Shown: positions 49,401-56,853 of the stretch, in pieces | How positions within the stretch are numbered: the stretch's first letter is position 1 | How the letters are laid out: each line of letters starts with the position of its first letter | NCBI GenBank assembly: GCA_002999035.1 | Contig: CP027241.1 | Span: 1,181,001-1,245,000 of the forward strand | Source of the DNA: Lachnospiraceae bacterium oral taxon 500 | GTDB taxonomy: Bacteria; Bacillota; Clostridia; Lachnospirales; Vallitaleaceae | DNA length: 64,000 nucleotides | Direction of reading: 5' to 3' | Translations under genes and position numbers: made by a program | Notes under the pieces: generated by a model | What the model was told of the DNA's origin: nothing | Seen by the model: the letters and a program-made list of their open reading frames with translations, nothing else | Database searches by the model: none

Positions 49401-51766
49401 TGACGGCGGCGGAAACGGATTTGACCCACTATCTGGAAATCGAGCCATTCCCGGTGGACTGGCAGCTGGAAATGGAGGGCAGCGGCGAGAATATTCACTT
49501 TAACCCGGCGCATTATGAAATCGACGATGCCAACGACACGATTACTCTGAAAAAAGCGTATCTGGATTTGATTAAGGCCAATAAGCGCGACACCGAATAC
49601 GGCGTAAAGCAGTATATTTTCAAATACCGTGATCCGCGTCTGGGGACGGAGTTCCGCAGCAAAAAAGTGCTGGTGCATATCAAAAAGCAGCTGATTCCGC
49701 TGAATACGCAGACGAAAATTACGTCTGATACTTTGCAGATTAGTGAAAGCGGCATTACTTCCGGCCAGACGACATTGACCGCCGATATGACGGTGCGGGA
49801 GTTTCTGGCGCAGATCAAGCGGGGCAATCCCAGACAGACACTGCGGCTGTATCGCCCGGCGGAACTGACGGACGGCAAGCTCCCGGAGCAAAATCTGTAT
49901 CATTATAAGAATGAGTATGAAAACATTGAAAACGGTGATGTTTTGGTCGTAACTGCCGAGGATGGCAAGAGCAGAGCCTATTATCCGATTCACTTTGCGG
50001 CAGCGGTGGAAGAAGCAATGATTACCGGTGTTTTGGATGCCGATATTGTAGCGCAGCTGGGCGGCAATTTTATTCGGGTGAAGGGCGAGCAGACGGTGGG
50101 CGCACTGCTGGGCGCACTGAGTTACGCACCGGAAGTGGAGCACTCGGTGCTGAAAAACGACAATCCGGTCGCAGGCAGCGAAATGATTCAGGAAAATATG
50201 ATCTTGCGTCTGAAAAAAGGCGAAAAGGTGCAAAACAGGGTAATTAAAGTAGTCAAAAACCCGGTTTACCGGGCGCTGATCGTTGCCAACTCGGATTACC
50301 CGGGCGAAAAAAGCGACTTGGTGGGACCGGTTGGTGATGCTAAGCTGATGAACCGGGTATTTGCCGCACAGAACTTTAGCGCCGGCAAAATGAAGTCAGT
50401 TACGGTTAAGGAAAACCTAAAAAAAGCCGAGTTTTTCGAAGCCATTCGGCAGGCTTATGCCGGAGCGAATGAAAATGACATTTCCTATTTTTATTATTCC
50501 GGCCACGGCTATAACAAAGACGGAATCAGCTATCTGTGCATGGTTGAAGCGCCGCTGGGCGGCAATGATCCGTTGGGGCTGTGGGTTTCGGTTAATGAGC
50601 TGCGGGCAGCGCTGGATCAGGTGCCGGGCACGAAAGTCTTGATTTTAGACAGCTGCAACTCCGGCGGCTTTATCGGCAAAAGCGCACTTGACGGCAGCAG
50701 CAGTGCAACGCCGACGACAACCGGCGCTTATAGCCGGGATTTTGTGGAAACAGTGATGCGGGAGTTTAAAACCGAAGCGGCCAGCCCGAACTATCTGATT
50801 GGCAATGAGTATAAGGTTTTGGCAGCCAGTTCGGAAAATGAGTTTTCCTATGAGGATAAACTGGAAAAGCTGGGTAAGTTCACCAAAATATTAGCCGAAG
50901 CCGCCGGCAAAGACGGCGACTTAAAGGCTGATGCCAACGGCGATAACAAGGCCAGTCTGGAGGAGTTGTATGACTATCTGGATAAAAATGTGATTTATAC
51001 CTCGCATATTCAGGCCTATCCGCGGCAGGACAGCTTTGTGATTTTTGAAGCGCCGGAGGCAGCCGCACCGGAAAGCGATAATGTCGATGTCAGCGCCAAG
51101 GAGAATGCTTATAAGGTTATCATCAGAGGAAAAGCGCGTATGATCAGCAAAGGTAACATTGCGATTGATACCAATATGACAGTGGAGGAGTTTTTAAGCC
51201 ATATTCAAAAGGGCGAGGAACATCAGCAGCTGGCAGTCGTCCCCAAGCATCAGCAAGGAGTGGCGGAAAGAGAAAAAGACTTAACGGAAAAAATGGAAAG
51301 TCTTGACCGTTTAAAGGTTACTGCCCAAAACGGAAAGACGGCTTATTATATGATTACGGTGAAACAGCCGACTATACCCACCCCGCCGAAACCGGCCAGT
51401 CCGGCAGCAATTGAACTGCCGGACTTTGGCGGCAAGTATAAGCTGTCGTATAATAAGAAAAATATCCTAAGCGGTGACGAGAATCTAACGGAAAATACCG
51501 AAGTCGGTGCTTTTTTGGCGGCGCTGACTAATCGGGCCGCATATGACGAGGTTAAGGTGTTAAAGGCCTATACCACGGACGAATTCAAACAGGACAGTAA
51601 TACTCTCGAAAATGACGATAAGCTGTTCCTGAAAAAAGGCGATGAAAAAGCGACCTATATGCTGCAAGTGGAAAGCGGCGGTTTGGTTGTACCGGGAGGA
51701 TTAAGCGGTCAAACGGTCTTAAACAGCCGGATTTTACGGCAGGAACTTTTGCCGATCCGCAGGTAG
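46415..51766 (+). CDS. SLH-anchored beta-helix/caspase surface protein
   Basis: 1783 residues. A signal peptide (residues 1-~26, ending FSFAAEA) is followed by three SLH domains (about 28-190), which bind cell-wall polymer. A short Pro-rich linker leads to a ligand-rich region and a parallel beta-helix-like stretch (~400-560, with repeated N-x-I/I-x-N turns). Several beta-rich repeats (~730-1120) share a TLKKALLDK or TLKKAYLDL type ending. A caspase (C14) domain spans ~1285-1500, with His1364 in YYSGHG and Cys1414 in DSCNSGG, plus an EF-like loop ADANGDNKASLEEL. Two short repeats end the protein. AAGGAGG start. Confidence 0.85.
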   Translation: MKATIQKGISLILSFALLFSTFSFAAEAPKHWAQEQVEKAKEKGIIEGGAEDLRLDQSVSRAEAVQMINRVFGFTERKETGFTDIQNHPAKEAIEIAFTAGYIKGTSATTFSPEMGLTREQEAAMLYRAFGFAPVQPSQPPFKDWNQIADWAKEAIAALADRQILKGYPGGEFKPQAGLTKAQAISAAVAAEETYQVIKAESAKPGNVGLPENAKPKPEEKRPDSGTNESQPPLLPLPDESLTNPMKLRQAAEQLFVVSVNEGEDFAKIRQDILTNYSQIKEENLHLAKIFKDSRKVLAYIEQAGLHFPELPAPEETVSGFYALTGKDFALLEDSDAADRQDCLLVVGQPERKTPIAVGRKILGYPQNSLTVGLDLNKETVLVRGLNFNLSKAPKEALVMQAAITQSGRVTENPSNLTIAQNRIDMGEDSEAVKYGIRIMIPVEEGELRIEHNIITGSGDIKNKSRSAEAISLGNRAKANTKVVVKDNQIKDYKFHAIGITAGKDSAVEISGNHLENIGQNGIGVFVFDTLKDLTIKNNRIDSYGTKEIKSGAFGTEPKVSAESETGISLEYIDMVYGVKVNQKYYSQAALLAQDLAVMDNQVADKAKNDALDGVLDCTPVYIGQRGKFGDPVQALNSRTRLHKKDVIVVKSEDDEMTLGVNPSDPAAARQVKSLYLTGNGSGRVVLSENLEILEDLTIDLPNAMVQNKAKVKGNVHILNMRDNDASAFRLIVAKDKIFKHNSEDIALLLEDIKNQKGQVVAKEQSNLAAGLRLFDGKKELAKESYEILDAEDKIILKKELLNTLKESTDFAVEYSDPQNQVQRVQKSFTIAVEDYSAGKLAFTDTSAKKIICAFAPAEGIQIQVSDLKNIMGEAVSAGESHLTGNLEVAVSYLKAAAEDFEVDEERDIITLKKALLDKVPTPAWGSTQPIKLTVKDAGNKIDEIRLTLELGVINHSIDQGTVTGKTPLTFTEGNALPTGLVFEIKGLKNAKGDVLTAAETDLTHYLEIEPFPVDWQLEMEGSGENIHFNPAHYEIDDANDTITLKKAYLDLIKANKRDTEYGVKQYIFKYRDPRLGTEFRSKKVLVHIKKQLIPLNTQTKITSDTLQISESGITSGQTTLTADMTVREFLAQIKRGNPRQTLRLYRPAELTDGKLPEQNLYHYKNEYENIENGDVLVVTAEDGKSRAYYPIHFAAAVEEAMITGVLDADIVAQLGGNFIRVKGEQTVGALLGALSYAPEVEHSVLKNDNPVAGSEMIQENMILRLKKGEKVQNRVIKVVKNPVYRALIVANSDYPGEKSDLVGPVGDAKLMNRVFAAQNFSAGKMKSVTVKENLKKAEFFEAIRQAYAGANENDISYFYYSGHGYNKDGISYLCMVEAPLGGNDPLGLWVSVNELRAALDQVPGTKVLILDSCNSGGFIGKSALDGSSSATPTTTGAYSRDFVETVMREFKTEAASPNYLIGNEYKVLAASSENEFSYEDKLEKLGKFTKILAEAAGKDGDLKADANGDNKASLEELYDYLDKNVIYTSHIQAYPRQDSFVIFEAPEAAAPESDNVDVSAKENAYKVIIRGKARMISKGNIAIDTNMTVEEFLSHIQKGEEHQQLAVVPKHQQGVAEREKDLTEKMESLDRLKVTAQNGKTAYYMITVKQPTIPTPPKPASPAAIELPDFGGKYKLSYNKKNILSGDENLTENTEVGAFLAALTNRAAYDEVKVLKAYTTDEFKQDSNTLENDDKLFLKKGDEKATYMLQVESGGLVVPGGLSGQTVLNSRILRQELLPIRR

Positions 51767-51775
51767 GCGCAGCCT

Positions 51776-51823
51776 AAAAAATCCCCTTGCCGTCCGGGAT
51801 GTTGGACAGTAAGGGGATTTTTT
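51776..51823. terminator. Bidirectional terminator after caspase gene
   Basis: AAAATCCCCTT pairs with AAGGGGATTTT, with an inner GTCC/GGAC stem, T run on the plus strand and A/T run on the other. It serves the caspase gene and probably the opposing CYTH gene. Confidence 0.85.
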
Positions 51824-51914
51824 GAGTTTAAAAACTTATCAGCACAAAAAGCTGGCAGGAGAAGCAGCGATGTTTTGCCCCCAAAAGCGGAGCAAGCAGT
51901 TTATTTCCAATGGG

Positions 51915-52415
51915 TTAAAGCTGCTTTGGGCCGTGTTTGGCTAAAAAGCTGTTGTGATAGCGGGGGTCGTGGCTGACATTTTCCCGAAACCAAGCCGGTG
52001 GCTGAAAAGCCCCGGCTTCTTTTTCGGAGGCAAACTCAACCTCGGCTAAGACGAAACCGGTGAAAGCTCCTTTAAAGATATCCAATTCAATCGTATATTC
52101 TTTGCCACCGAAAAAGTAAGGAATCCGGTAGCGCCGCTTTTGAATCAAATAACCCTCCGCTTTGGGAAGCAGTCCGGCGTATTCTTCGGCGGTCAGCGGC
52201 AGTTCATATTCGAGGTGTTTAACCTGCCCGCTGCCTTTAACGGTTAGAATATAGTCACTGTCCATCCGCCGAATCCGGATTACCGGCGCGGCGCTGATAT
52301 AGGCCTGCTCGATTTCGGCGAAAGGGAACTTTTCATAGTCTATTTGCGATAAGTCAACCAGATATTTATATTCGATTTCGTAATTGGTATGGTTAGCGGG
52401 ATTGGAAGATTTCAT
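51915..52415 (-). CDS. CYTH-domain protein (class IV cyclase/thiamine-triphosphatase-like)
   Basis: 166 residues. CYTH proteins form a beta-barrel tunnel that binds triphosphates with two metals. The N-terminal signature EIEYKYL (ExExK) is present, with later charged pairs RIRRMD, LTVKGSG, LEYELPL and TIELDIFKG supplying the tunnel. Bacterial members are mostly inorganic triphosphatases; the substrate is not evident. The second of two ATGs (52415) is better spaced from AAGGAG. Stands alone. Confidence 0.82.
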   Translation of the reverse strand: MKSSNPANHTNYEIEYKYLVDLSQIDYEKFPFAEIEQAYISAAPVIRIRRMDSDYILTVKGSGQVKHLEYELPLTAEEYAGLLPKAEGYLIQKRRYRIPYFFGGKEYTIELDIFKGAFTGFVLAEVEFASEKEAGAFQPPAWFRENVSHDPRYHNSFLAKHGPKQL

Positions 52416-52439
52416 CATGTGCTCCTTGCGCTTGCATTT

Positions 52440-52810
52440 TGGCGGTAAAATGTGTAAAATAAAAAAGGGTTCCTATTCCTGCAAAACGATCCGCTTTTTA
52501 CCCGGCGGGCTTCTTCTTTGATGAAAGCGCTATGTGCGTCTGCTCGGACGGATAGCCCTGATGGAAACATGGTGCGTTTCTACAGGCGGGAAATCAGTTG
52601 TGATTGAAGCATTGCGGCCTTCTGTTCAGCGGCGTTGTTTAAAAAGGCTGTTCTGCCGAACATGGAAAAGTTGATTTCCTAACTTAAACTTTATCATATT
52701 TTCAGTCAAAAGGCAAGGCGAGAGTAGTGCTGTGAATGTTGTGGCAGGCAGAAAACAAAGCGGAGTAAGAAAGCCGCCCGGGCAGAAACGCACAGCTTTC
52801 GACTAGGGTA
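52440..52810 (+). repeat. Gene-free region with family B pieces
   Basis: A family B right end, GGCTGTTCTGCCGAACATGG with AAAAGTTGA (52647-52673), and a core piece, GCCGCCCGGGCAGAAACGC (about 52773-52791), occur here. CYTH and DJ-1 genes diverge across this stretch. I see no coding sequence between 52416 and 52893. Confidence 0.45.
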
Positions 52811-52893
52811 AGAAAGCCCGGTACTTTGCACGGGGAAAGTTAAGTAAAAAATGAAAAAATTGAAATTTTATATAAGAGAAAGGAGCTGGCAAA

Positions 52894-53460
52894 ATGGAAG
52901 TAAAGAAAAAAGCATTGGTATTTTTAGCGGATGGCTTTGAGGAAGTGGAAGCGCTGACACCGGTTGATATCCTGCGCCGGGGCGGGGTTGAGGTGTTGCT
53001 GATTTCGGTCAGCGGCCGAAAAATGGTAGAAAGCGCGCACGGAATTCGGCTGGAAGCCGACTGTCTGCTGGAGGAGCTGACAGATACGCAGAAAGAGGCA
53101 GATGCGTATATCCTGCCGGGCGGTATGCCGGGGTCAACGACGCTGGCCGAACACAAAGGAGTGCAGGCGCTGCTGCTGGCGGCAAACGAGGACGGCAAAC
53201 TTTTGGCAGCCATTTGCGCTGCGCCGATGGCGCTGGGCGGTTGGGGACTTTTGCAGGGGAAGGAAGCGATTTGCTACCCCGGATTTGAGAAGTTTTTAAC
53301 AGGTGCAAAAGTTTCCTCAAACCGAGTGGCGAAAGACGGCAATATCATCACCGCCAAGGGCGTCGGTGCCGGATTTTCCTTTGGCTATGCCATCTTAGGC
53401 GAGCTTGTGGGCGAAGAGGCGGTCAGCCGGCTCAAAGAGCAGATGATTTGGCAGGATTAG
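52894..53460 (+). CDS. DJ-1/PfpI-family protein (ThiJ-like)
   Basis: 188 residues. Alpha/beta fold with DGFEEVEALTPVDILRRGG at the N-terminus supplying the conserved Glu, and the nucleophile Cys108 in AAICAAPMALGG. Length and motifs fit the YajL/DJ-1 group, which includes deglycase, chaperone-like and protective functions; which applies cannot be told. GAAAGGAG is 9 nt before the ATG. Confidence 0.9.
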   Translation: MEVKKKALVFLADGFEEVEALTPVDILRRGGVEVLLISVSGRKMVESAHGIRLEADCLLEELTDTQKEADAYILPGGMPGSTTLAEHKGVQALLLAANEDGKLLAAICAAPMALGGWGLLQGKEAICYPGFEKFLTGAKVSSNRVAKDGNIITAKGVGAGFSFGYAILGELVGEEAVSRLKEQMIWQD

Positions 53461-53512
53461 CCGATTAGTCAGCGCCAGGCCAAAGAGATTTTGTATATTT
53501 TTATGAGCTGTC

Positions 53513-53551
53513 AATAGGGAAAGCCAATTTATGCTGGCTTCCCTATTTTTT
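53513..53551 (+). terminator. Intrinsic terminator of DJ-1 gene
   Basis: AATAGGGAAAGCCA (53513-53526) pairs with TGGCTTCCCTATT (53534-53546), with one bulged A, then six T. A decayed family A end, CTTGTCTGAGCGGTAA, follows at 53562-53577. Confidence 0.85.
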
Positions 53552-53561
53552 GCTGCCGAGT

Positions 53562-53577
53562 CTTGTCTGAGCGGTAA
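53562..53577 (+). repeat. Family A end, decayed
   Basis: CTTGTCTGAGCGGTAA resembles the family right end (CTTGTCTGAACTGTAA at 42525) with two changes. It lies 11 nt after the T run of a terminator. Confidence 0.4.
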
Positions 53578-53663
53578 CTTTTTTGGATGCTTGGCCGCCA
53601 CAGGGGAGAATTTTTGGCATATTTTATGCCTGAAATTTGGCAAGGTCATTTTAACATTACCTA

Positions 53664-53691
53664 TTGAAATGAACGTGACTTGCGGTAAAAT
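53664..53691 (+). promoter_or_regulatory. Possible promoter of zinc-ribbon gene
   Basis: TTGAAA (53664-53669), 16-nt spacer, TAAAAT (53686-53691), 160 nt before the gene at 53851. Confidence 0.45.
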
Positions 53692-53850
53692 GATAGTGAT
53701 GACGATGTCAAAATTGTGAAAGCCCGATATGGGGCTTAAACGGAAAGGATTTCTCATGCTGTGGCGATACTGCTTTTCGGGCTGCAGAGTTCGGCTTGGA
53801 AACACGCCGCGCGGTAATATAGTGACAGGTAGAGATTAAGGAGGTTTATC

Positions 53851-54657
53851 ATGGCAAGATTTTGTACAAAGTGTGGAACGCAGATGGATGATCAGGCCAG
53901 GTTTTGTCCTAATTGCGGAGTGCCGATCGCGCCCGGGTCAGCGGCTCCTTCCGGTTGGGTGCAGCCATCGGCTGCGCCGTTTAGTCAGACACCGGTTGCG
54001 CCCGGGCCGGCGGCTCCTTCCGGCTGGGTGCAGCCATCTGCCGCACCGTTTAGTCAAGCACCGCTCTATGCCGCTGGTGCTGAGCGGCGAGGTATCCCTT
54101 TCCCCGGGTTTTCTGACCGGGTCAACCATCCCGAAATTCTGGCCGCTTTCAGGAAAAGTCGAAAGGCGTCAAAGGGCTTTGCCTTTATTTTAGCAGTCAT
54201 TCCCTTGATCGGATTTCCGATTTACAGCCTGAGCGATGATAAAATGGAGCTGTCGCAGGCTATTATGTACGGCGGAATTCTGTCGGCGATATTTCTTGGT
54301 TTTGCCGTGTTTGGTTTTATTCGGGCGAATGCTAAAAACAGTTATGAGGCAACGGTCATTGACAAAAAAACGCGTGCAATCTACAGCCGGGACAGTGCCG
54401 ACAGTACGCGGTATATTACTGTGGTGCGGACGACGACTGGCAAGCAAAAGAAGATTGTGGAGCATGACAGCTCACAGCTTTGGGCATGGGATTATCTGCA
54501 GGTGGGTGCTCGCTTTCGGTGCCATCCCCAGTTTAATTTCCCTTATGAGCTGTACGATAAATCCAGAGCGCCTTACCTTGCCTGTGTCAGCTGTGCCACC
54601 CAAAATTCTATCGAATCCGATCGCTGCCGCAGGTGCAATCTGCCGCTGTTGAAATGA
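53851..54657 (+). CDS. Zinc-ribbon membrane protein with two zinc ribbons
   Basis: 268 residues. N-terminal ribbon FCTKCGTQMDDQARFCPNCG (residues 4-23). A Pro/Ala linker follows, with two near-identical copies of about 21 residues (APSGWVQPSAAPFSQ appears twice). Two membrane helices lie at about residues 110-130 and 137-155. A soluble part and a C-terminal ribbon (CVSCATQNSIESDRCRRC, residues ~244-261) end it. AAGGAGG start. No specific function recognised; zinc-ribbon plus membrane proteins are common in Clostridia. Confidence 0.78.
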   Translation: MARFCTKCGTQMDDQARFCPNCGVPIAPGSAAPSGWVQPSAAPFSQTPVAPGPAAPSGWVQPSAAPFSQAPLYAAGAERRGIPFPGFSDRVNHPEILAAFRKSRKASKGFAFILAVIPLIGFPIYSLSDDKMELSQAIMYGGILSAIFLGFAVFGFIRANAKNSYEATVIDKKTRAIYSRDSADSTRYITVVRTTTGKQKKIVEHDSSQLWAWDYLQVGARFRCHPQFNFPYELYDKSRAPYLACVSCATQNSIESDRCRRCNLPLLK

Positions 54658-54713
54658 TGAGGCAAAGCGGAAGCCTGATCAAATGAGAGCGATAGTGGTA
54701 ACGAATTTTAAGC

Positions 54714-54894
54714 TCGCTTTCATGCCAAATTTATGGTATAATACTGCGTACTAAAAGCGTGAGTGCAAGCTGGAGGAAAAATGCGGAGCACGCTGGCGTG
54801 CGTAAGCGTTTTTTCCGGACAGGCTATATGAGCGCTGATGCGGAGAGAAAATCCTATGGATTTTCTCGCACACACGCTGAGTTTATGGTATAAT
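54714..54894 (+). promoter_or_regulatory. Duplicated extended -10 promoters and hairpins before toxin-antitoxin pair
   Basis: TTTATGGTATAAT occurs at 54730-54742 and 54882-54894, each an extended -10 (TGGTATAAT) with a poor -35 (TCGCTT/TCGCAC). Between them are a long hairpin (arms GGAAAAATGC and GCGTTTTTTCC with inner GCACGC/GCGTGC, 54776-54819) and GAGAAAATCC/GGATTTTCTC (54845-54868). No gene in 54658-54993. The first transcript could be a short RNA. Confidence 0.45.
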
Positions 54895-54993
54895 CATGCC
54901 CTCAAAGAATCTGGCAATTTCAACTTTCTCTTATTAGGGTATTTTGAACTATGCGAAAGTTGAGTGATGATTTCGCTTAATAAGGAGGAAACT

Positions 54994-55254
54994 ATGCCGC
55001 AAATTATTCCGATAAAAGAATTAAAGAATACATCCGAGATTTCAGATATGTGCCACCGGGCAGATAGCCCGATATACATTACGAAAAACGGCTATGGTGA
55101 TATGGTGATTATGAGCATGGAGCTGTATGAAGGCATAATGGACAAAATGGCCATGTACCATGATATTGAAATATCAGCCAGGCAAATTAAGGCGGGGCAG
55201 GTCAAAGACGCTAAAGCTGCATTGAAAGAGACAAGGGCGAAGTATGATTTATAA
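54994..55254 (+). CDS. Phd/YefM-type antitoxin
   Basis: 86 residues. N-terminal DNA-binding/dimer part (IIPIKELKNTSEISDMCHRA, then PIYITKNGYGDMVIMSMELY) is the Phd/YefM pattern. The C-terminal tail (residues ~60-86) would wrap the toxin. Start at 54994 behind AAGGAGG; the frame opens upstream to 54964. It overlaps the toxin gene by 11 nt, so the pair is translationally coupled. It likely represses its own promoter. Confidence 0.88.
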   Translation: MPQIIPIKELKNTSEISDMCHRADSPIYITKNGYGDMVIMSMELYEGIMDKMAMYHDIEISARQIKAGQVKDAKAALKETRAKYDL

Positions 55255-55555
55255 ACTCCTTATCACTGAACATGCCGATGAACAGTTGGATAAATTAGTC
55301 TATCATTTGATTTACCGACTTAAAAATAAAGAAGCCGCCAAACGTTTGCTGGATGCCATAGATGATATCTATGACCGGCTTATCTCCAACCCGCAGCAGT
55401 TTCCGCTTAGCGGTGATGCCTATTTAGCTGCCCAAAATTATCACGAAGCAATCACAGTGCCTATGAATTATAAAGTGATATTTGAGATTGAGTCTGATGC
55501 AGTCAACGTGCTTGGTATATTCCATCAACTGGAAAATTATGTGCAAAAATTATAG
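55244..55555 (+). CDS. ParE/RelE-family toxin
   Basis: 103 residues. Compact RelE/ParE fold with MIYKLLITEHADEQLDKLVY, an ILxxP-like turn (LISNPQQFPL), NYHEAITVPMNYKVIFEIES and VNVLGIFHQLENY as the closing strand. Members either cut mRNA at the ribosome or inhibit gyrase; the catalytic class cannot be decided by eye. Overlaps the antitoxin gene. Confidence 0.88.
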   Translation: MIYKLLITEHADEQLDKLVYHLIYRLKNKEAAKRLLDAIDDIYDRLISNPQQFPLSGDAYLAAQNYHEAITVPMNYKVIFEIESDAVNVLGIFHQLENYVQKL

Positions 55556-55558
55556 GGA

Positions 55559-56023
55559 TTAAATCATCGCAAACCCCACCATCAGCAGGAAAGTAACGCC
55601 GCTGGCTAAGAGCAGGGGCAGCGTCATGGTCGAAGAAGGCGAAGTGTAGAGATATTTTTCCTTCAAGATCGTCTTCAGCTCTTCTTCACTGGCGGCGGAA
55701 TATTCCTCCATCAGCTGGCTGCGGTGGTGTTTGAAGAAAAAAGTGCGCACCTGCTTGACCGAATAGCGCAGGCCGTTAAATAAGCCGCGTTCCGCCACCA
55801 GGCTCAGCAGGGCATAGCAAAACACAGGGATATTGATAAAAAACAGGCTGCTGTTCAGGACATGCCAATAAGAGTGTCCGGCGGCGTTGCCTAAGGTATA
55901 ATATAATAAGGAAGAAACTAATACCAAAAGCCATAAAAGCCCGAAGCAAAGCAGGGCTTTTTTTGTGGAAAACTTTTGATGAAAGCCGTTATCTGTATTT
56001 GATTGTTTGGATGAAAGAGACAT
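55559..56023 (-). CDS. Small membrane protein, possibly DUF3899-like
   Basis: 154 residues with three hydrophobic segments (about 23-44, 54-75 and 131-153) and a charged middle helix (SAASEEELKTILKEKYLY). No enzymatic motif. The pattern resembles small Firmicute membrane proteins of the DUF3899 type, but the identity is weak. AAAGGAG precedes its ATG. Convergent with the toxin gene. Confidence 0.65.
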   Translation of the reverse strand: MSLSSKQSNTDNGFHQKFSTKKALLCFGLLWLLVLVSSLLYYTLGNAAGHSYWHVLNSSLFFINIPVFCYALLSLVAERGLFNGLRYSVKQVRTFFFKHHRSQLMEEYSAASEEELKTILKEKYLYTSPSSTMTLPLLLASGVTFLLMVGFAMI

Positions 56024-56117
56024 ACAAACTCCTTTCCATGTATTTTGCCAAAAATTGTGTTTGTCTGCTTTATCATACCCGATTCAGCCGGATTTGAAAA
56101 GGGGAAAAGAAAAAAAG

Positions 56118-56403
56118 TTACCGTTCAGGCAAGCCGCTGATAATTCGCAGTAAGTGAATTATCAGCATGTTCCGCAAATGGAAAGTTACGCTTGATATGC
56201 CTTTGGTGAGCAAGCTCCTCCCGGTGTATCAAGTGTAACTTTCCGCTATAAATAAAGTGTGTTCAGGCAAGGCACCCAGAATTCGCTGGCGCGAATTATG
56301 GGTGTGTGCGTTCCGCAAATGGATAATTACATAGGATACTGCCTGTGAAAGCAGGCTTTCCCGAGCAGTATCCTATATAATTATCCGCTTGCCTGAACTG
56401 TAA
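56118..56403 (+). repeat. Family A structured repeat, large copy 2
   Basis: 286 bp between TTACCGTTCAGGCAAGC (56118-56134) and GCTTGCCTGAACTGTAA (56387-56403), 16 of 17 bases inverted. Two modules, each short hairpin + TTCCGCAAATGG box + long hairpin. First: 56136-56148 with 56154-56166, box at 56170, long arms 56180-56197 with 56227-56244. Second: 56274-56286 with 56291-56303, box at 56311, long arms 56321-56342 with 56365-56386 (one mismatch). An internal GTTCAGGCAAG joins them. No gene. Oppositely oriented to 42292-42540. Confidence 0.85.
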
Positions 56404-56538
56404 GCAAAATGAATGTTTTTTTGATGGAACTTGCATTTTCTGCTTCAAAAGAAGAAGTGCTAAAAATGAGAAAATGAAAGAAACGGCATTTTTTCGGGGG
56501 TGAAAGATTTAAAATTAAAAATGGCTTGCAAGTTTTCC

Positions 56539-56567
56539 TTTACAAAAATTAAAAACTATATTATAAT
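56539..56567 (+). promoter_or_regulatory. SigA promoter of opp operon
   Basis: TTTACA (56539-56544), 17-nt spacer, TATAAT (56562-56567). The leader before oppA is about 280 nt. Confidence 0.88.
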
Positions 56568-56573
56568 AGGCAT

Positions 56574-56853
56574 ATTACAACTCAATATTCTCATATTTTA
56601 AAGTTGACTGTCCGCAGGGCGGTGACGCTGAGGAACTTGGTATATAGAAAGATAAGAGATTTCAGCGGTTTGCTCCCGCAAAGCTTTGGCCGAAGCGGGC
56701 CCGGTTTAGGCGAATAGGCGGCTTTTGACCGAGAAAATGAGGAAAGTAAGGCAAATATTTGATTTTACGCGGTCGATTGATTTTAAACCGGCAGCGGCAA
56801 GGTCAAGCTAATGGTTATTATACCGGCAAAAAGAAAAAGGAGGATAATGAAGT
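56574..56853 (+). promoter_or_regulatory. Long oppA leader, function unknown
   Basis: About 280 nt with several GC-rich stems (CCCGC/GCGGG around 56684-56699; GTCCGC/GCGG near 56610). No T-box, terminator or riboswitch consensus is recognised. AAAAAGGAGG (56837-56846) is the ribosome site. Confidence 0.35.

Noticed and set aside
48827-50233. 468-codon ORF on the minus strand inside the caspase gene
   Set aside because: It is antisense to a clearly coding gene, with biased composition expected from the other strand.
46415-51766. Possible gene fusion or assembly artefact in the 1783-residue protein
   Set aside because: One frame runs throughout with uniform codon use, and the domain order (SLH, stalk, enzyme) makes sense for a surface protein.
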